64,000 nt of DNA from Jeotgalicoccus psychrophilus DSM 19085 (GCF_000425845.1 NZ_AUEF01000001.1:310001-374000), one strand, 5' to 3'. Counted from the first letter of the stretch, positions 25,635-35,670 are shown. Notes: a model not told the origin generated them from the sequence alone. Program-made: numbers and translations.

Positions 25635-27098
25635 CTAATTTTTATTAATATCTCTTAATTGTTCGTACATGTTATTTACATTATTATCACCAAAGAAGTT
25701 TAAGACACTCCAATTTCTATTTATCAACTCTTGAAACATGTAACCGCTTTTTCTTTGGTTATAGTCAAAAGATAATGCAATTTCTAACAATATTCTATGA
25801 TTAAAAGGGCTTAATGTTTCAAAACAAACATCGTGTGTATTTAGTATTTCTGAGTGCCACCTTGACGCTCTAATTTCCCATACATATAAATCTAATAGAT
25901 GATATCCATATATATCATCTTCATAATTTAAATCTTCAATAAATTTTTCATAAAGTCGGTCATATTCTTCGAGATTATCATTTTCTTTTAAAAAGCCTTT
26001 ATATCTTCTATCAAAAGTCAGTTTTAATTGATCAAGGTTGCTTTCTCTGTATCTTTTCTTATACGTACTAGCTTGACCAATTTCATAAAGATTCGATCGT
26101 ATATGAACTGTCTTATTGTTATAATTTAGATATTTTTTTGATAAATTAATCAAAAACATTGAATGGGGAGCAACAGTATTTTTTCGAATGATAGTATCCT
26201 CTTTTTTAGAGAATGAATTTTTAATTTCATGTAAATAACAGTACTTATGCTCAAAATCGAGATTTTCTACTATTTGATTTACTATAGTAAAATCTTTATG
26301 TGCTTCTCTTTTTACTGGATTACTTTGATCATTGTTTGGATTAGTTATATAAGTGAAATATAGTATCTGCTCCTTGAAATCTTTAGATAAAGCTAAAGAA
26401 AACCTGCTGTCCCCTCCCCCTGATAAAGATAGTAATTTTATATCATAATTATTAATGATATTATTGAAAATTTGAGATGATATCTTTTCATATATCTCAA
26501 ATTTTTTAGTATCACTTAGTCCTAAGAATCTATTCTTTTCTCTTGGGAAAATGCGGGTATATTTATTGGTATTGAGGTTTAAACTAAAATTAGCAATAGT
26601 ACTTCTCACTTCGTTATATTTTGTATAATATAAACCATTTGACAAGGCATAAGAGATGCCAGAATGTGAAAAATCAAAGTTATCAATAATTAAATTAACA
26701 TGAGACGACACCACTAATTTATTTAATACATAATAAGTACTTCTAGTATTTGTTGCATCAGTATAAACATGTACGTCATCGTACAAACTTATAATAATGG
26801 TATATCTTCCAGTAATATAGTCTAAAAGATTTAAAAACTCATTGTAGTTTTCTGTGTAAAGTTTCATTAAATTTTCTAGTAATTCTTTTTGATTAAATTG
26901 TTGATTGATACCGGCATATAAAAAATCACCGTGAATAATAATAAAACCATAGTCACATTTGAAAGTTTTATTCATAGAGGTATTATCATAATAGTAATTA
27001 TAATCATTAATTACTTTATGCTTGAAATGTTCTGGAATTTTTTCTAATTTTTGTTTTGAAAAAATAAAACCTCTAGGATATAACTTAATATCCACCAA
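25635..27098 (-). CDS. Asparagine-synthase-like protein without the glutaminase cysteine (copy 1)
   Basis: A 487-residue cytoplasmic protein. Residues 1-200 have the outline of a class II amidotransferase domain (YGFIIIHGDFLYAG, DYITGRYTIIISL, VYTDATNTRSTYY), but the N-terminus is MVDIKLYPRG, with no Cys2 nucleophile. The ATP-binding PP-loop SLSGGGDSR is at about residue 224. Later motifs are SRWHSEILNTHDVCFETLSPFN and QRKSGYMFQELINRNW, shared with the proteins at 36046 and 49579. The start is a TTG with AAGGAGAG eight bases upstream. Family knowledge: PP-loop enzymes of this fold adenylate a carboxylate, and members without the cysteine (beta-lactam synthetase, lasso cyclase) make amide bonds with amines. 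I infer a ligase acting on uronic acids or their sugars. It is the last gene of the operon. Confidence 0.8.
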   Translation of the reverse strand: MVDIKLYPRGFIFSKQKLEKIPEHFKHKVINDYNYYYDNTSMNKTFKCDYGFIIIHGDFLYAGINQQFNQKELLENLMKLYTENYNEFLNLLDYITGRYTIIISLYDDVHVYTDATNTRSTYYVLNKLVVSSHVNLIIDNFDFSHSGISYALSNGLYYTKYNEVRSTIANFSLNLNTNKYTRIFPREKNRFLGLSDTKKFEIYEKISSQIFNNIINNYDIKLLSLSGGGDSRFSLALSKDFKEQILYFTYITNPNNDQSNPVKREAHKDFTIVNQIVENLDFEHKYCYLHEIKNSFSKKEDTIIRKNTVAPHSMFLINLSKKYLNYNNKTVHIRSNLYEIGQASTYKKRYRESNLDQLKLTFDRRYKGFLKENDNLEEYDRLYEKFIEDLNYEDDIYGYHLLDLYVWEIRASRWHSEILNTHDVCFETLSPFNHRILLEIALSFDYNQRKSGYMFQELINRNWSVLNFFGDNNVNNMYEQLRDINKN

Positions 27099-27133
27099 AT
27101 CACTCTCTCCTTTATAATTTCTAAATTCAAAAA

Positions 27134-28597
27134 TTAATTACCTAAACGATCAATAGCTTCAGATAAATGTATTACATCCAATTTATATTTTTTTGTTAAC
27201 TCTAGTATATCTTCGAGATGTTTTATTGAAAATGTATCGTATTGTGCATGTATATTTATGATTAAGCAGCCATTACATTTTATTGCTTTTAGCATATTTC
27301 TTTCAATTTTATCTATAGGAGCTTCAAATGCTATACGATTTAATAATAATTTATTAAAGTTATTACTTTTAGGATTGACAATATCGCCATTTGTTTTAGA
27401 TCCGCTATTAACATATTGTGATGCTATGCTAATAACTTCATCATTTACTTTTCCGAAAGGGTAAATTAAATGACTAGTATTAATATTATGTTTAGTTAAG
27501 AAATCTTTACATAATTTTATCTCATTATGTATTTCGTTTTTACTTAATTCGGTGAGTTTAACATGGGAGTGTGTATGATTAACAAACTCTACAACTGAAT
27601 TGTCTTTAGACATTTCAATGAATTGTTTTTCATTAATTCTATTCTTTGTACCATTTAAAATATGAGCTGAATTTACACCAAAAGTAATTTTTATCTCTTT
27701 CTCTTTTGCATATTTATAAAGTATATTGTAACTTTCTTCTCTTGAATCGTCGTCTAAGAGAACTACACTAGCTGTAGAGTTATAATATACATTATCGAAC
27801 ATATATTGAAAGTTTTTACTTTCAAATATTAATGATTTTATTCTGTTAAATTCAACAAATGATAAAGATTTGCCGACATTTTCTTTTTTACTGTAAATTA
27901 ATTTTATAACATTACCATCGTATATGTTATATTTTTCTAATTTATTTAAAAAGTTGTTGAATTGAGTTTTATAAGTACTATCTTGATCATTCTGAATATA
28001 AAATATTTTTGGAGCTATATTACTTTTTCTCATGAGTAAAGTAGTAGAAAATCTTTTTAAGTAAGTATTTAAAACTTTTTTATTCACATTTTCTGAAAAT
28101 AATGTTTTGTATAATTTATTTTTTTGCTGAACATCAATTTGTTGCACAAAGTTTATAGGATTATGAACTATTGCTGTGGAGTTTTGAATAAATACGCTCA
28201 TTAAAATAGCTAAAAATCCATTTTCATATTCTCCAGTAAAATAGACATTATTAGGTTTAATATTAAATACCGAATTTACTTTATTAATAATTTCTACATA
28301 ATCATTAGCATAATGTTTATCAGAATTGCCAATACCAAACCCGTGTTCTAAATTATTTTCTGTAGCAGTAAGATCTTCTATGATTAAATTTGAAAATTTT
28401 GAATAATATATGTTCTCTTTTATGTCGGCAACATCTTTTTTGACGTTATTCGTAAATGATATAATTATCTTATCCATATTTGTATTAAAAGACATGAAAA
28501 TTTTAAATTCTTTATTATTTTTTTTAATTTTAATTATATTATGATTCATAGTAGACATATTTTCTTTAGAGATATCTTGAAAATCAATTGTTTTCAT
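27134..28597 (-). CDS. Polysaccharide deacetylase (NodB) fused to an inactive hydrolase-like domain
   Basis: A protein of about 487 residues; ATG 28597 is supported by AAAGGAAG seven bases upstream. Residues 1-235 align with the hydrolase encoded next door at 28621 (GFGIGNSDKHYAN, NVYFTGEYENGF), but the nucleophile motif GSSAGG is replaced by GEYENG and the catalytic-His segment RGHLPLP by VGKSLSF, so this half should be dead. Residues 240-487 form a NodB deacetylase: LLDDDSRE near 278 for the metal Asp, HTHSHVKL for the metal histidines and LIYPFGKVND for the third motif. The active half should remove N- or O-acetyl groups from a sugar chain. There is no signal peptide, so it probably works on cytoplasmic intermediates. 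It sits between the intact hydrolase and the copy 1 Asn-synthase-like protein. Confidence 0.8.
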   Translation of the reverse strand: MKTIDFQDISKENMSTMNHNIIKIKKNNKEFKIFMSFNTNMDKIIISFTNNVKKDVADIKENIYYSKFSNLIIEDLTATENNLEHGFGIGNSDKHYANDYVEIINKVNSVFNIKPNNVYFTGEYENGFLAILMSVFIQNSTAIVHNPINFVQQIDVQQKNKLYKTLFSENVNKKVLNTYLKRFSTTLLMRKSNIAPKIFYIQNDQDSTYKTQFNNFLNKLEKYNIYDGNVIKLIYSKKENVGKSLSFVEFNRIKSLIFESKNFQYMFDNVYYNSTASVVLLDDDSREESYNILYKYAKEKEIKITFGVNSAHILNGTKNRINEKQFIEMSKDNSVVEFVNHTHSHVKLTELSKNEIHNEIKLCKDFLTKHNINTSHLIYPFGKVNDEVISIASQYVNSGSKTNGDIVNPKSNNFNKLLLNRIAFEAPIDKIERNMLKAIKCNGCLIINIHAQYDTFSIKHLEDILELTKKYKLDVIHLSEAIDRLGN

Positions 28598-28620
28598 ATA
28601 TAATCTTCCTTTAATCAAAT

Positions 28621-29433
28621 TTAAATTCTATTAAATGTTATTGCAAGATTTAACATATTTAAATAGTCTTCTTTAGGGAGTGGTAAATGACCTCTATAGT
28701 CATCTTTATAATTAATTATTTTTAATTTCTCAGTAGAAATGTTATTTCTTTTCAAATCGTCTATAAAAGGAAGTAATTGTTTTTTGACATCTGGTTTAAA
28801 AGAAGTATTCTGTATATAGACAATGTTTGGTATATATTTATATTTTAAAATTGAGTCGCAAACTGAAAATCGATAGCTGTGTTCTTCAGTTATTTTCTCT
28901 ACGTCAGCCTCTACAAAACCATTAAGGATTAAGTTTCTTAGTTTTGTTTTATTATGCCTTCGTAAATCAGTTTGAGGATTTTCTACTATTGCAGTCGATT
29001 CTATGTGTCGTGTAGCTAACATTAGAGACATGAAACCTCCCGCACTTGACCCCCAGTAATATACATTTTTAGATTTGATACCCAAAGATTGTTGAAACAA
29101 TTTAATAATTTCAGAATATTTTTCAATATAATGCTCTTTTTCGGTGCCAATTCCCCACCCTGCTTTGTATTCAGTATTATGGATTGTTTTATCGTCAATG
29201 AAAATACAATTAGAATTTAATTCATCATACCAAGAAGAACGATGAAAAACAGGTGGTTCTTTGATATTACGATTTATAGCTCCGTTACTATGTACTAATA
29301 ACTCAAAACTTTCTTTTTTTAAAAATATTTTAAAGTAAAATTCATTAGATTCAGTAATAACTCTTAAAGTATCTCCATAAGGAATATTTATCAAAAATTC
29401 ATAATTCAAATCTTGAACTTTTATCTCAAGCAT
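28621..29433 (-). CDS. Alpha/beta-hydrolase or acyltransferase-like protein (Asp2-like)
   Basis: A 270-residue cytoplasmic protein. A short beta-rich N-terminal part is followed by an alpha/beta-hydrolase core with YYWGSSAGGFMSLMLATRH (nucleophile Ser in GxSxG, near residue 135), an Asp region in IVYIQNTSFKPD and a candidate catalytic His in DDYRGHLPLP. The layout resembles Asp2-type enzymes, which O-acetylate sugars on exported glycoproteins. AAGGAGG six bases before the ATG is a strong ribosome binding site. It is an evident homologue of the degenerate N-terminal half of the next protein. I infer an O-acetyltransferase or esterase acting on the polymer; substrate unknown. Confidence 0.72.
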   Translation of the reverse strand: MLEIKVQDLNYEFLINIPYGDTLRVITESNEFYFKIFLKKESFELLVHSNGAINRNIKEPPVFHRSSWYDELNSNCIFIDDKTIHNTEYKAGWGIGTEKEHYIEKYSEIIKLFQQSLGIKSKNVYYWGSSAGGFMSLMLATRHIESTAIVENPQTDLRRHNKTKLRNLILNGFVEADVEKITEEHSYRFSVCDSILKYKYIPNIVYIQNTSFKPDVKKQLLPFIDDLKRNNISTEKLKIINYKDDYRGHLPLPKEDYLNMLNLAITFNRI

Positions 29434-29499
29434 TCGGTTACCTCCTTGATTCTTGCTGTATCAAATTTTTAAAATATTTAGATTAAAGTTAAATTAGTA

Positions 29500-30822
29500 T
29501 TACAGTCTCCAATAAGTCAATTCTGAATTATATAAATCTTTAGTATCAAAAATTCCTTTAACATCCACTAAAATTCTTTCTTTTAATGGTAATTTATTAT
29601 TATAATATTTATCTAAGTCATTTATATTTAATGATTTAAATTCATCGTGAGCAACAGTAAATACTAGACAATCAGCATCTGTAACATCAGAAATGTTTGA
29701 AATTTCTATATTATAAAATTCTTTAGCTTCTTTTTTGTCTGCTTGCTCATCTACAAAAGTCACTTCTATACCATATTCTTTTAATGCAGCTACAATATCA
29801 AAAACTTTTGAATTCCTAGTGTCAGGACAGTTTTCTTTGAATGTTACACCAAATATAACAACCTTCGCTTTACGGACTATCTTATCAGTTTCAATCAGTT
29901 TCTTTATAATAGCTTGAGCAATAAAACTACCCATAGAATCATTTATTTTTCTACCTGCCTGAATTATTTGACTATGATACCCCAGTTTCTCTGCTTGATA
30001 TAAAAAGTAATAAGGATCGACACCTATACAATGCCCCCCAACTAAACCTGGAGTAAATGGTAGTGAATTCCACTTAGTTTTCATTGCTGTGACAACATCA
30101 TTAGTGTCAATATTCATCATGTCAAAAACCTTTGCCAATTCATTCATGAAAGCAATGTTTATATCTCTCTGACTATTTTCAACTACTTTAGCAGCTTCTG
30201 CTACCTTAATTGAATTTGCTTTATGCGTGCCTGCTGTAATTACAATTTCATAAACATCAGCAATAACGTTTAATGAATCTGTGTCAACGGCAGAAACTAT
30301 TTTCACAATTTTATCTAGAGTGTTTACTTTGTCTCCAGGATTAATTCTTTCAGGTGAATATCCTACCTTAAAATCTTTTCCACATACTAATCCTGATTCT
30401 TTCTCTAAAATTGGTATACATACATCCTCTGTAACACCTGGATAGACTGTAGACTCATAAACTACATATGCATCTTTTTTAAGATTACGACCAATCATTC
30501 TTGAAGCACTTTCTACTGGATATAAATCTGGAGTTTTATCTGAGTTAATAGGAGTAGGAACTGATACTATATGAAAATCAACATTTTTTAAATCTTCTTC
30601 ATTGTATGTGAAATCTACTGTTGTATTTTTCACGACATGGTCTCCAACCTCTTTAGTTGGATCATATCCTTTTTTATATGTGTTTATTTTGTCTTTATTT
30701 GTATCAAAGCCTACAACATTTATTTTTTTTGCAAATTCAACTGCAATTGGAAGACCTACATAGCCTAATCCAATCACTGCTAATTTCGCTTTTTTTTGTA
30801 ATAATAGATTTTTAATATCCAA
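29500..30822 (-). CDS. Nucleotide-sugar dehydrogenase, WbpO/TviB type (UDP-HexNAc to uronic acid)
   Basis: A protein of about 440 residues with the three UDPGDH domains: NAD-binding AVIGLGYVGLPIA near residue 20, the middle domain with SPERINPGDK, and the catalytic cysteine in GGHCIGVDPYY near 264, followed by the C-terminal domain (VIFGVTFKENCPDTRNSK). The 'FTPGLVGGHCIGVDPYY' form matches dehydrogenases that make UDP-N-acetylgalactosaminuronic acid in Vi and O-antigen pathways, as opposed to the WecC form at 55189. I prefer the TTG at 30822, which has GAGG eight bases upstream; a GTG at 30831 would overlap that site. It gives the locus a second uronic acid precursor, the likely substrate for the amide-forming enzymes encoded around it. 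Confidence 0.87.
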   Translation of the reverse strand: MDIKNLLLQKKAKLAVIGLGYVGLPIAVEFAKKINVVGFDTNKDKINTYKKGYDPTKEVGDHVVKNTTVDFTYNEEDLKNVDFHIVSVPTPINSDKTPDLYPVESASRMIGRNLKKDAYVVYESTVYPGVTEDVCIPILEKESGLVCGKDFKVGYSPERINPGDKVNTLDKIVKIVSAVDTDSLNVIADVYEIVITAGTHKANSIKVAEAAKVVENSQRDINIAFMNELAKVFDMMNIDTNDVVTAMKTKWNSLPFTPGLVGGHCIGVDPYYFLYQAEKLGYHSQIIQAGRKINDSMGSFIAQAIIKKLIETDKIVRKAKVVIFGVTFKENCPDTRNSKVFDIVAALKEYGIEVTFVDEQADKKEAKEFYNIEISNISDVTDADCLVFTVAHDEFKSLNINDLDKYYNNKLPLKERILVDVKGIFDTKDLYNSELTYWRL

Positions 30823-30842
30823 ATCAAGCACCTCTTTATATA

Positions 30843-32423
30843 TTATTTTAGTGATACATAGGACCTTGGGTCGCCATAACCAACAATATTAGCATTTTTC
30901 AACATTGATAAATCTTCTACTTGCCAGGTATGATTTGTTGAGTCACTTGAGCGGTATACACATAATTCAAAAGGATGACCAATATATAGTGTTCCATCCC
31001 CTTCTAATAATCTTCTGATAAAGTTAGTATCAACTGCTCTAGGTATATTATCAAATTTGATTTTCCTCATGGTGTCTGAATTAGTCATAATAGTCGCTCC
31101 CATAACAAAATCTCCGAACTTTTGATTTTCGCCCATATTTCGTTTTGCTATGATATTTTTAGATTCAAAGTAATAAAAACATTCTGATTTACCAACTAAT
31201 TCAGCACCACTATACTTTAATGCCAACCATTGATCAATTATATAATTTTCAAAATAAAAATCATCGTCATCAACTTTAGTGATGATAGGATAATTACAAT
31301 TATCTATAGCTAAATTCAAACAATTCCCTAGAGACATGTTGGAGTCCATATCAAAAATATTCAAATTAAAATCAGCATTATTTATTAGTTTCATTTTCTC
31401 TTCGTTAGTTAACACAAAACCATGAGTTACTAAATTAATTTCAAGTTTTACATATTTTTGTTCATTCATTCGCTTTAAATAATCAGTTAGATTCTCTTTT
31501 CTGTTGGTAGATGTAATAATACTTACATGAGGTGTTATATCTTTATTTAGTTGAGAATCTAAAAAATCTTTTAGATTCTGTTTTAATAAAAAACTATTAT
31601 TAATTAATGCTTCTCTTTGTCTTAATACTATTTCTTTAAATAAATGATTTGGATTTTTCAAATACATAGATATTTTATTATTCAATGTTGAGAAATCTTC
31701 AGTGATAAATAATTGTTCGTCGAGTTCAAATTTATGATCATATATAATATATGTTGTTGTTATATAACAAATATATTCTATATACTTTAACGTAATTTGA
31801 TCTAATTGATTAGTATTGTCGATGTATAATATCTTAGTATCTCTAATTTTTTCAAATAATTCTTCCAATATTTTTCTCGTGATTTTTGGACTTGTTAAAT
31901 TACTTATTAAAAGTTCTTCTTTTTGATTATATTTTCGTTTCTGTAAAGTTTTATTTGGTCGTCCAATATTTAAATAAACAATATCTGAAGTCATCTTTGA
32001 ATCAATAGGATTAAATATATTTTGATTAATTAAGATTGGCGTCTCTACGATAAATTCGTTATTCAAATAACTTTCTATTTGAGGATTAACAACCATAATA
32101 AATGCTTTTTTAAATATTTGGGCTACTTCTAATGTAGTATTTTTTATAACACAAATATTTTTATTGTTATTTTTTAAATAATTAATTAAATTTCCTCTAT
32201 TTTTTCTATACCACTCATGATCTGATTCAAATAAATCATTATCAATAAACACAGTATCAATACCATTTAATTCAATATCTTCTATATAATTTTCATTTGA
32301 AAGTTTTAGCAAATTATATGAGTCTGAAAGATATTGTTCTGAAAATAAAGTAGTTATTATACCAACATGTCCTGTTGTATTAAATTCATTCCAACTTCTT
32401 TGACTTTGTATCAATTCTTTCAT
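30843..32423 (-). CDS. GT2-type glycosyltransferase, tandem paralogue 3
   Basis: A protein of about 526 residues. The C-terminal half is a GT-A glycosyltransferase (HVSIITSTNRKENLTDYLK) with the metal-binding cluster ITKVDDDDFYFENY, then NTIPRAVDTNFIRR-like and HPFELCVYRSSDSTNHTWQ segments. The N-terminal 280 residues form a Rossmann-like domain (HVGIITTLFSEQYLSDS, NIFNPIDSK) also present in the two neighbours. The start may be ATG 32423, which matches the paralogues in length, or ATG 32447; neither has a strong ribosome binding site. No membrane segment. It is one of three adjacent homologues that probably add different residues of one repeating unit. Confidence 0.83.
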   Translation of the reverse strand: MKELIQSQRSWNEFNTTGHVGIITTLFSEQYLSDSYNLLKLSNENYIEDIELNGIDTVFIDNDLFESDHEWYRKNRGNLINYLKNNNKNICVIKNTTLEVAQIFKKAFIMVVNPQIESYLNNEFIVETPILINQNIFNPIDSKMTSDIVYLNIGRPNKTLQKRKYNQKEELLISNLTSPKITRKILEELFEKIRDTKILYIDNTNQLDQITLKYIEYICYITTTYIIYDHKFELDEQLFITEDFSTLNNKISMYLKNPNHLFKEIVLRQREALINNSFLLKQNLKDFLDSQLNKDITPHVSIITSTNRKENLTDYLKRMNEQKYVKLEINLVTHGFVLTNEEKMKLINNADFNLNIFDMDSNMSLGNCLNLAIDNCNYPIITKVDDDDFYFENYIIDQWLALKYSGAELVGKSECFYYFESKNIIAKRNMGENQKFGDFVMGATIMTNSDTMRKIKFDNIPRAVDTNFIRRLLEGDGTLYIGHPFELCVYRSSDSTNHTWQVEDLSMLKNANIVGYGDPRSYVSLK

Positions 32424-32451
32424 TAAAATCATCCATTCTATATTCATAAGT

Positions 32452-34056
32452 TTAATTTATACTTAGCGATGCACTTGGTTCTCCGTAGAATAATATATCT
32501 GCTGACCGAAGTAAATGTGTATCTGGAGCTTGCCATGTGTGAGACTCTTTATCATTATCTCTAAAAATACAAAACTCATAAGGATGATTACAATATATAG
32601 TTCCATTGTCTGCTTTTACTCTTCTCAAAATATCTGAGTCAACTGCTTTAGGTATCTCGCTAAATCTATATTTTTTAATAAATTCTGATTCGCTAAATAT
32701 TGTGGCTCCTGCTACATATTCAGAATAAATGTATTCTCTTGACGAAAAACGTTGAACTGTTAAATCTAACTCTTCTAGATATACAAATTGTGAATATTTC
32801 CCAACGATATCTGCTTTACTATATTCCAATGCAATCCATGAATCAATAAGGTAGTTAGGGTAATAAAAATCATCATCATCTATTTTAGTAAAATATTTAA
32901 AAGATATTTCATCAATACACATATTTAAACATGCACCGAATACTATATTTGATTTAGCACTTATTATGCTTAACGAGAAATTAGCTAGATTATATAGTTC
33001 TTTTTTTTCAATTTCTGTTAACTCAAATCCATGTGTTAGCAATATTGACTCTAATTTTATATCGTTTTGCTGGTTCAGACGCTTTATATAATTTTTAAGA
33101 GTCCATTTCCTCTTTGTAGACGTAATAACACTAATCGTGATTTCTTCTTTCACAGTATCCCCATTAATCAAATTAGGCAGTCCTTTGTATTGCATCAAAC
33201 TATTTTTTAAAAAGGTCACCCGATTATTACTAATCATCTTATGGTCATTATGTACTCCTGGATTTAAAAAAGATTGCAAGTAATTTATATTTGTTTCTTC
33301 ATCAGACGAATGCACATTAAATTTCAAATCAAAATCAAACTCACTATCGATAATCATAATTGTTTTTTGTGCTGCGCACAGCAATTCTAAATTTAACAAG
33401 AATCTTTTGTTTACAATATTTGAGTTAAGAAAATATACTACTTTATATTTTTTGATTTTTAACGATAAATTCTTGATGAAACTTCTTGAAATATTATCAC
33501 TTTTAAGAAATTCAATTGTTGGTTTCACAATTTTTATAAATTTTTTAAATTCGTCAGATAATTCAGTTTCTCCGCTATTTAAATCTATGATTAAAATATC
33601 TTTTATTTTCTTACTATCAATGGGATTATACTTTTTTTCATTTATTAAGAGTGGGGTCATAAGTGCATCATTTGTGTATGAAAACTTATCACCATTATCC
33701 ACAGACATATTAATTTGAAAACATTCTTTATCTATTATTTTTGTGTCATCACTATTATTAATTATGATTATATTGACATTTAGTTTTTTAAAGTATTGAA
33801 TTCTTTCGTCAAGATTAAATACCACCCAAGGATGATCTTCTTCATAAAGTTGTTTTTCAATAAAAACTACTTCTATTTTGTTTTTTTCTATTAAATCTTC
33901 ACATTCTCCAAAATCCATTTTTTTAGTAATGAAATCTCTCTGTATAACTTGTTCTGTAAGAAAGTTAGTTAGAACACCTACAGTCTGGAATTTAGATAGT
34001 CGCGGTTTTTTATTAAATAACAATACATTCACTCCAATATTAAGTGTAAAAATCAC
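32452..34056 (-). CDS. GT2-type glycosyltransferase, tandem paralogue 2
   Basis: A 534-residue homologue of its two neighbours. Motifs are TVGVLTNFLTEQVIQ in the N-terminal domain and ISVITSTKRKWTLKNYIK, TKIDDDDFYYPNYL and HPYEFCIFRDNDKESHTWQ in the GT-A domain. A GTG at 34056 overlaps the stop of the upstream gene by four bases (GTGA), a usual coupling signal; a TTG at 34023 with GGAG upstream is an alternative that would shorten the protein by 11 residues. Three similar enzymes in series with the same DDDDF cluster point to duplication and divergence of acceptor use. Confidence 0.83.
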   Translation of the reverse strand: MIFTLNIGVNVLLFNKKPRLSKFQTVGVLTNFLTEQVIQRDFITKKMDFGECEDLIEKNKIEVVFIEKQLYEEDHPWVVFNLDERIQYFKKLNVNIIIINNSDDTKIIDKECFQINMSVDNGDKFSYTNDALMTPLLINEKKYNPIDSKKIKDILIIDLNSGETELSDEFKKFIKIVKPTIEFLKSDNISRSFIKNLSLKIKKYKVVYFLNSNIVNKRFLLNLELLCAAQKTIMIIDSEFDFDLKFNVHSSDEETNINYLQSFLNPGVHNDHKMISNNRVTFLKNSLMQYKGLPNLINGDTVKEEITISVITSTKRKWTLKNYIKRLNQQNDIKLESILLTHGFELTEIEKKELYNLANFSLSIISAKSNIVFGACLNMCIDEISFKYFTKIDDDDFYYPNYLIDSWIALEYSKADIVGKYSQFVYLEELDLTVQRFSSREYIYSEYVAGATIFSESEFIKKYRFSEIPKAVDSDILRRVKADNGTIYCNHPYEFCIFRDNDKESHTWQAPDTHLLRSADILFYGEPSASLSIN

Positions 34057-35636
34057 TCAGTAGAAATTGTTTGGTTCGGTGTACCATAATATAATACATA
34101 AGCATCTTTTAAAAATCGACTATCGTTTACTTGATATGTGTGCCCTAATTTATCACTTGCTCTATACACACACATATCATAAGGATGAATACTGTATATT
34201 CTACCCCCATCTTCTCTAATTCTAATAATAAAATCTGAATCTACATGACGTGGGATATCACTAAATTTATATTTTTTCATTGTTGATGATTTACAGAGTA
34301 TCGTATTTCCTTTAACTTCTCTAACGTCTTTAAATTGGAAATCCATTCTTCTCTGTCCAACAAGATTATTGTTTTCTAAATAAAAGAAAAACGCATTCTT
34401 TCCTACTATACTTGCTGATGAATATCTAATTCCTAAATATAAATCTATTAGAAAAGTAGAAAAGTAAAAATCATCATCATCCATTTTAATCACATAATCA
34501 TAATTAATATAATCTACACATTTATTTAAACAGTTCCCAAATGATGTTGATTCTTTTTCTGATAATACTTTTAAATTAAATTGAGAAAGCGATTTTAATT
34601 CTATTAATTCTTTCCTATTTAACTCATAACCATGAGTTAGTAAAATGACTTCAATATTTACATGTTGCTGTTTATTCAAATCAGTAAAAAGTGCTTTTAA
34701 ATTCTCTTTCCTTTTAGTTGTTATGATTACACTTATATTTGCTTTTTTCTTTACTTCAACAAAATCATTAGTTATTAACTTTATAATATTTTCAAAAAAT
34801 ATGTACGAATTATTTATCAAAACATCTCTTGTTTTCTTTAATATTATTTTATTCAGAAATATTTTATTATTCAGAAATGCTCTTACTAAATCTGATGTAA
34901 CTTGATAGTTTTCGACTTTAATTGAATGTGACTTTTCAAGTTTCTTTGGTGTATCAATGAATGTCAAAGTATTTTGAAGTGTAGCATTAATTTCTAAAAA
35001 GCTCAGTAACGTCGCATCTAAATTACCATTATCTTTAACAAAAAATAATTTAGAGTGTTTGATTGACTGAATTAAACGTTTTATTACTTCTCTAGTTATC
35101 ATAGCTGGTTCTGATTTTTTTATTATAGGTTTAAACTTTTTATGATATTCTTCTAATTCAGTAGGAAAGGAAAAATGACCTTCTGTAAAATATATGATAT
35201 CAATATTTCCGGTATTATTTACAGGATTGATTTCTTTTTCATTAACTACAATTGGTATTGATATTGAATTATCTGAGATAGATGTTGTCGTCAAGTTATA
35301 ATCAATAATAATTTTAGAATAAGATTTTAATTCTTCTGGAATTATTCTATCTACTGTAGAAATAACTATAATATTGATATTCATATTCTTTAATTCTGAA
35401 AGTAATAAACTGTATGATTGATTAAACCATTCGTTGTCGCCTTCATATATATTATCTTCTATTAATACTGTTTTTATATCCTTACTCTCTAATATGCTAT
35501 GAAAAGTATTTAAAGTTAGTTGATATAATTCTAAGCCTTGAGAAAATATATGTTCTGTAACATAATTAGAGATAATCCCTACTTTTTCGTTTAAAGATAG
35601 TCTTGATTTTTCTAATATATCTATATTTTTATACAT
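34053..35636 (-). CDS. GT2-type glycosyltransferase, tandem paralogue 1
   Basis: A 527-residue enzyme with KVGIISNYVTEHIFSQ in the N-terminal Rossmann-like domain, ISVIITTKRKENLKALF and VIKMDDDDFYFSTFL in the GT-A domain, and IHPYDMCVYRASDKLGHTYQ near the end. The ATG at 35636 has only a weak GGCGGTG ribosome binding site. It is the first gene after a 400-base non-coding gap that holds a long inverted repeat, so a separate transcript may begin here. Cytoplasmic; donor and acceptor unknown. Confidence 0.83.
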   Translation of the reverse strand: MYKNIDILEKSRLSLNEKVGIISNYVTEHIFSQGLELYQLTLNTFHSILESKDIKTVLIEDNIYEGDNEWFNQSYSLLLSELKNMNINIIVISTVDRIIPEELKSYSKIIIDYNLTTTSISDNSISIPIVVNEKEINPVNNTGNIDIIYFTEGHFSFPTELEEYHKKFKPIIKKSEPAMITREVIKRLIQSIKHSKLFFVKDNGNLDATLLSFLEINATLQNTLTFIDTPKKLEKSHSIKVENYQVTSDLVRAFLNNKIFLNKIILKKTRDVLINNSYIFFENIIKLITNDFVEVKKKANISVIITTKRKENLKALFTDLNKQQHVNIEVILLTHGYELNRKELIELKSLSQFNLKVLSEKESTSFGNCLNKCVDYINYDYVIKMDDDDFYFSTFLIDLYLGIRYSSASIVGKNAFFFYLENNNLVGQRRMDFQFKDVREVKGNTILCKSSTMKKYKFSDIPRHVDSDFIIRIREDGGRIYSIHPYDMCVYRASDKLGHTYQVNDSRFLKDAYVLYYGTPNQTISTE

Positions 35637-35670
35637 TAATTTTGCACCGCCAATATATTTTTCACTAAAA

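Noticed and set aside
30843-35636. The three similar glycosyltransferase genes as fragments of one broken gene
   Set aside because: Each has its own start, complete N- and C-terminal domains and all catalytic motifs.
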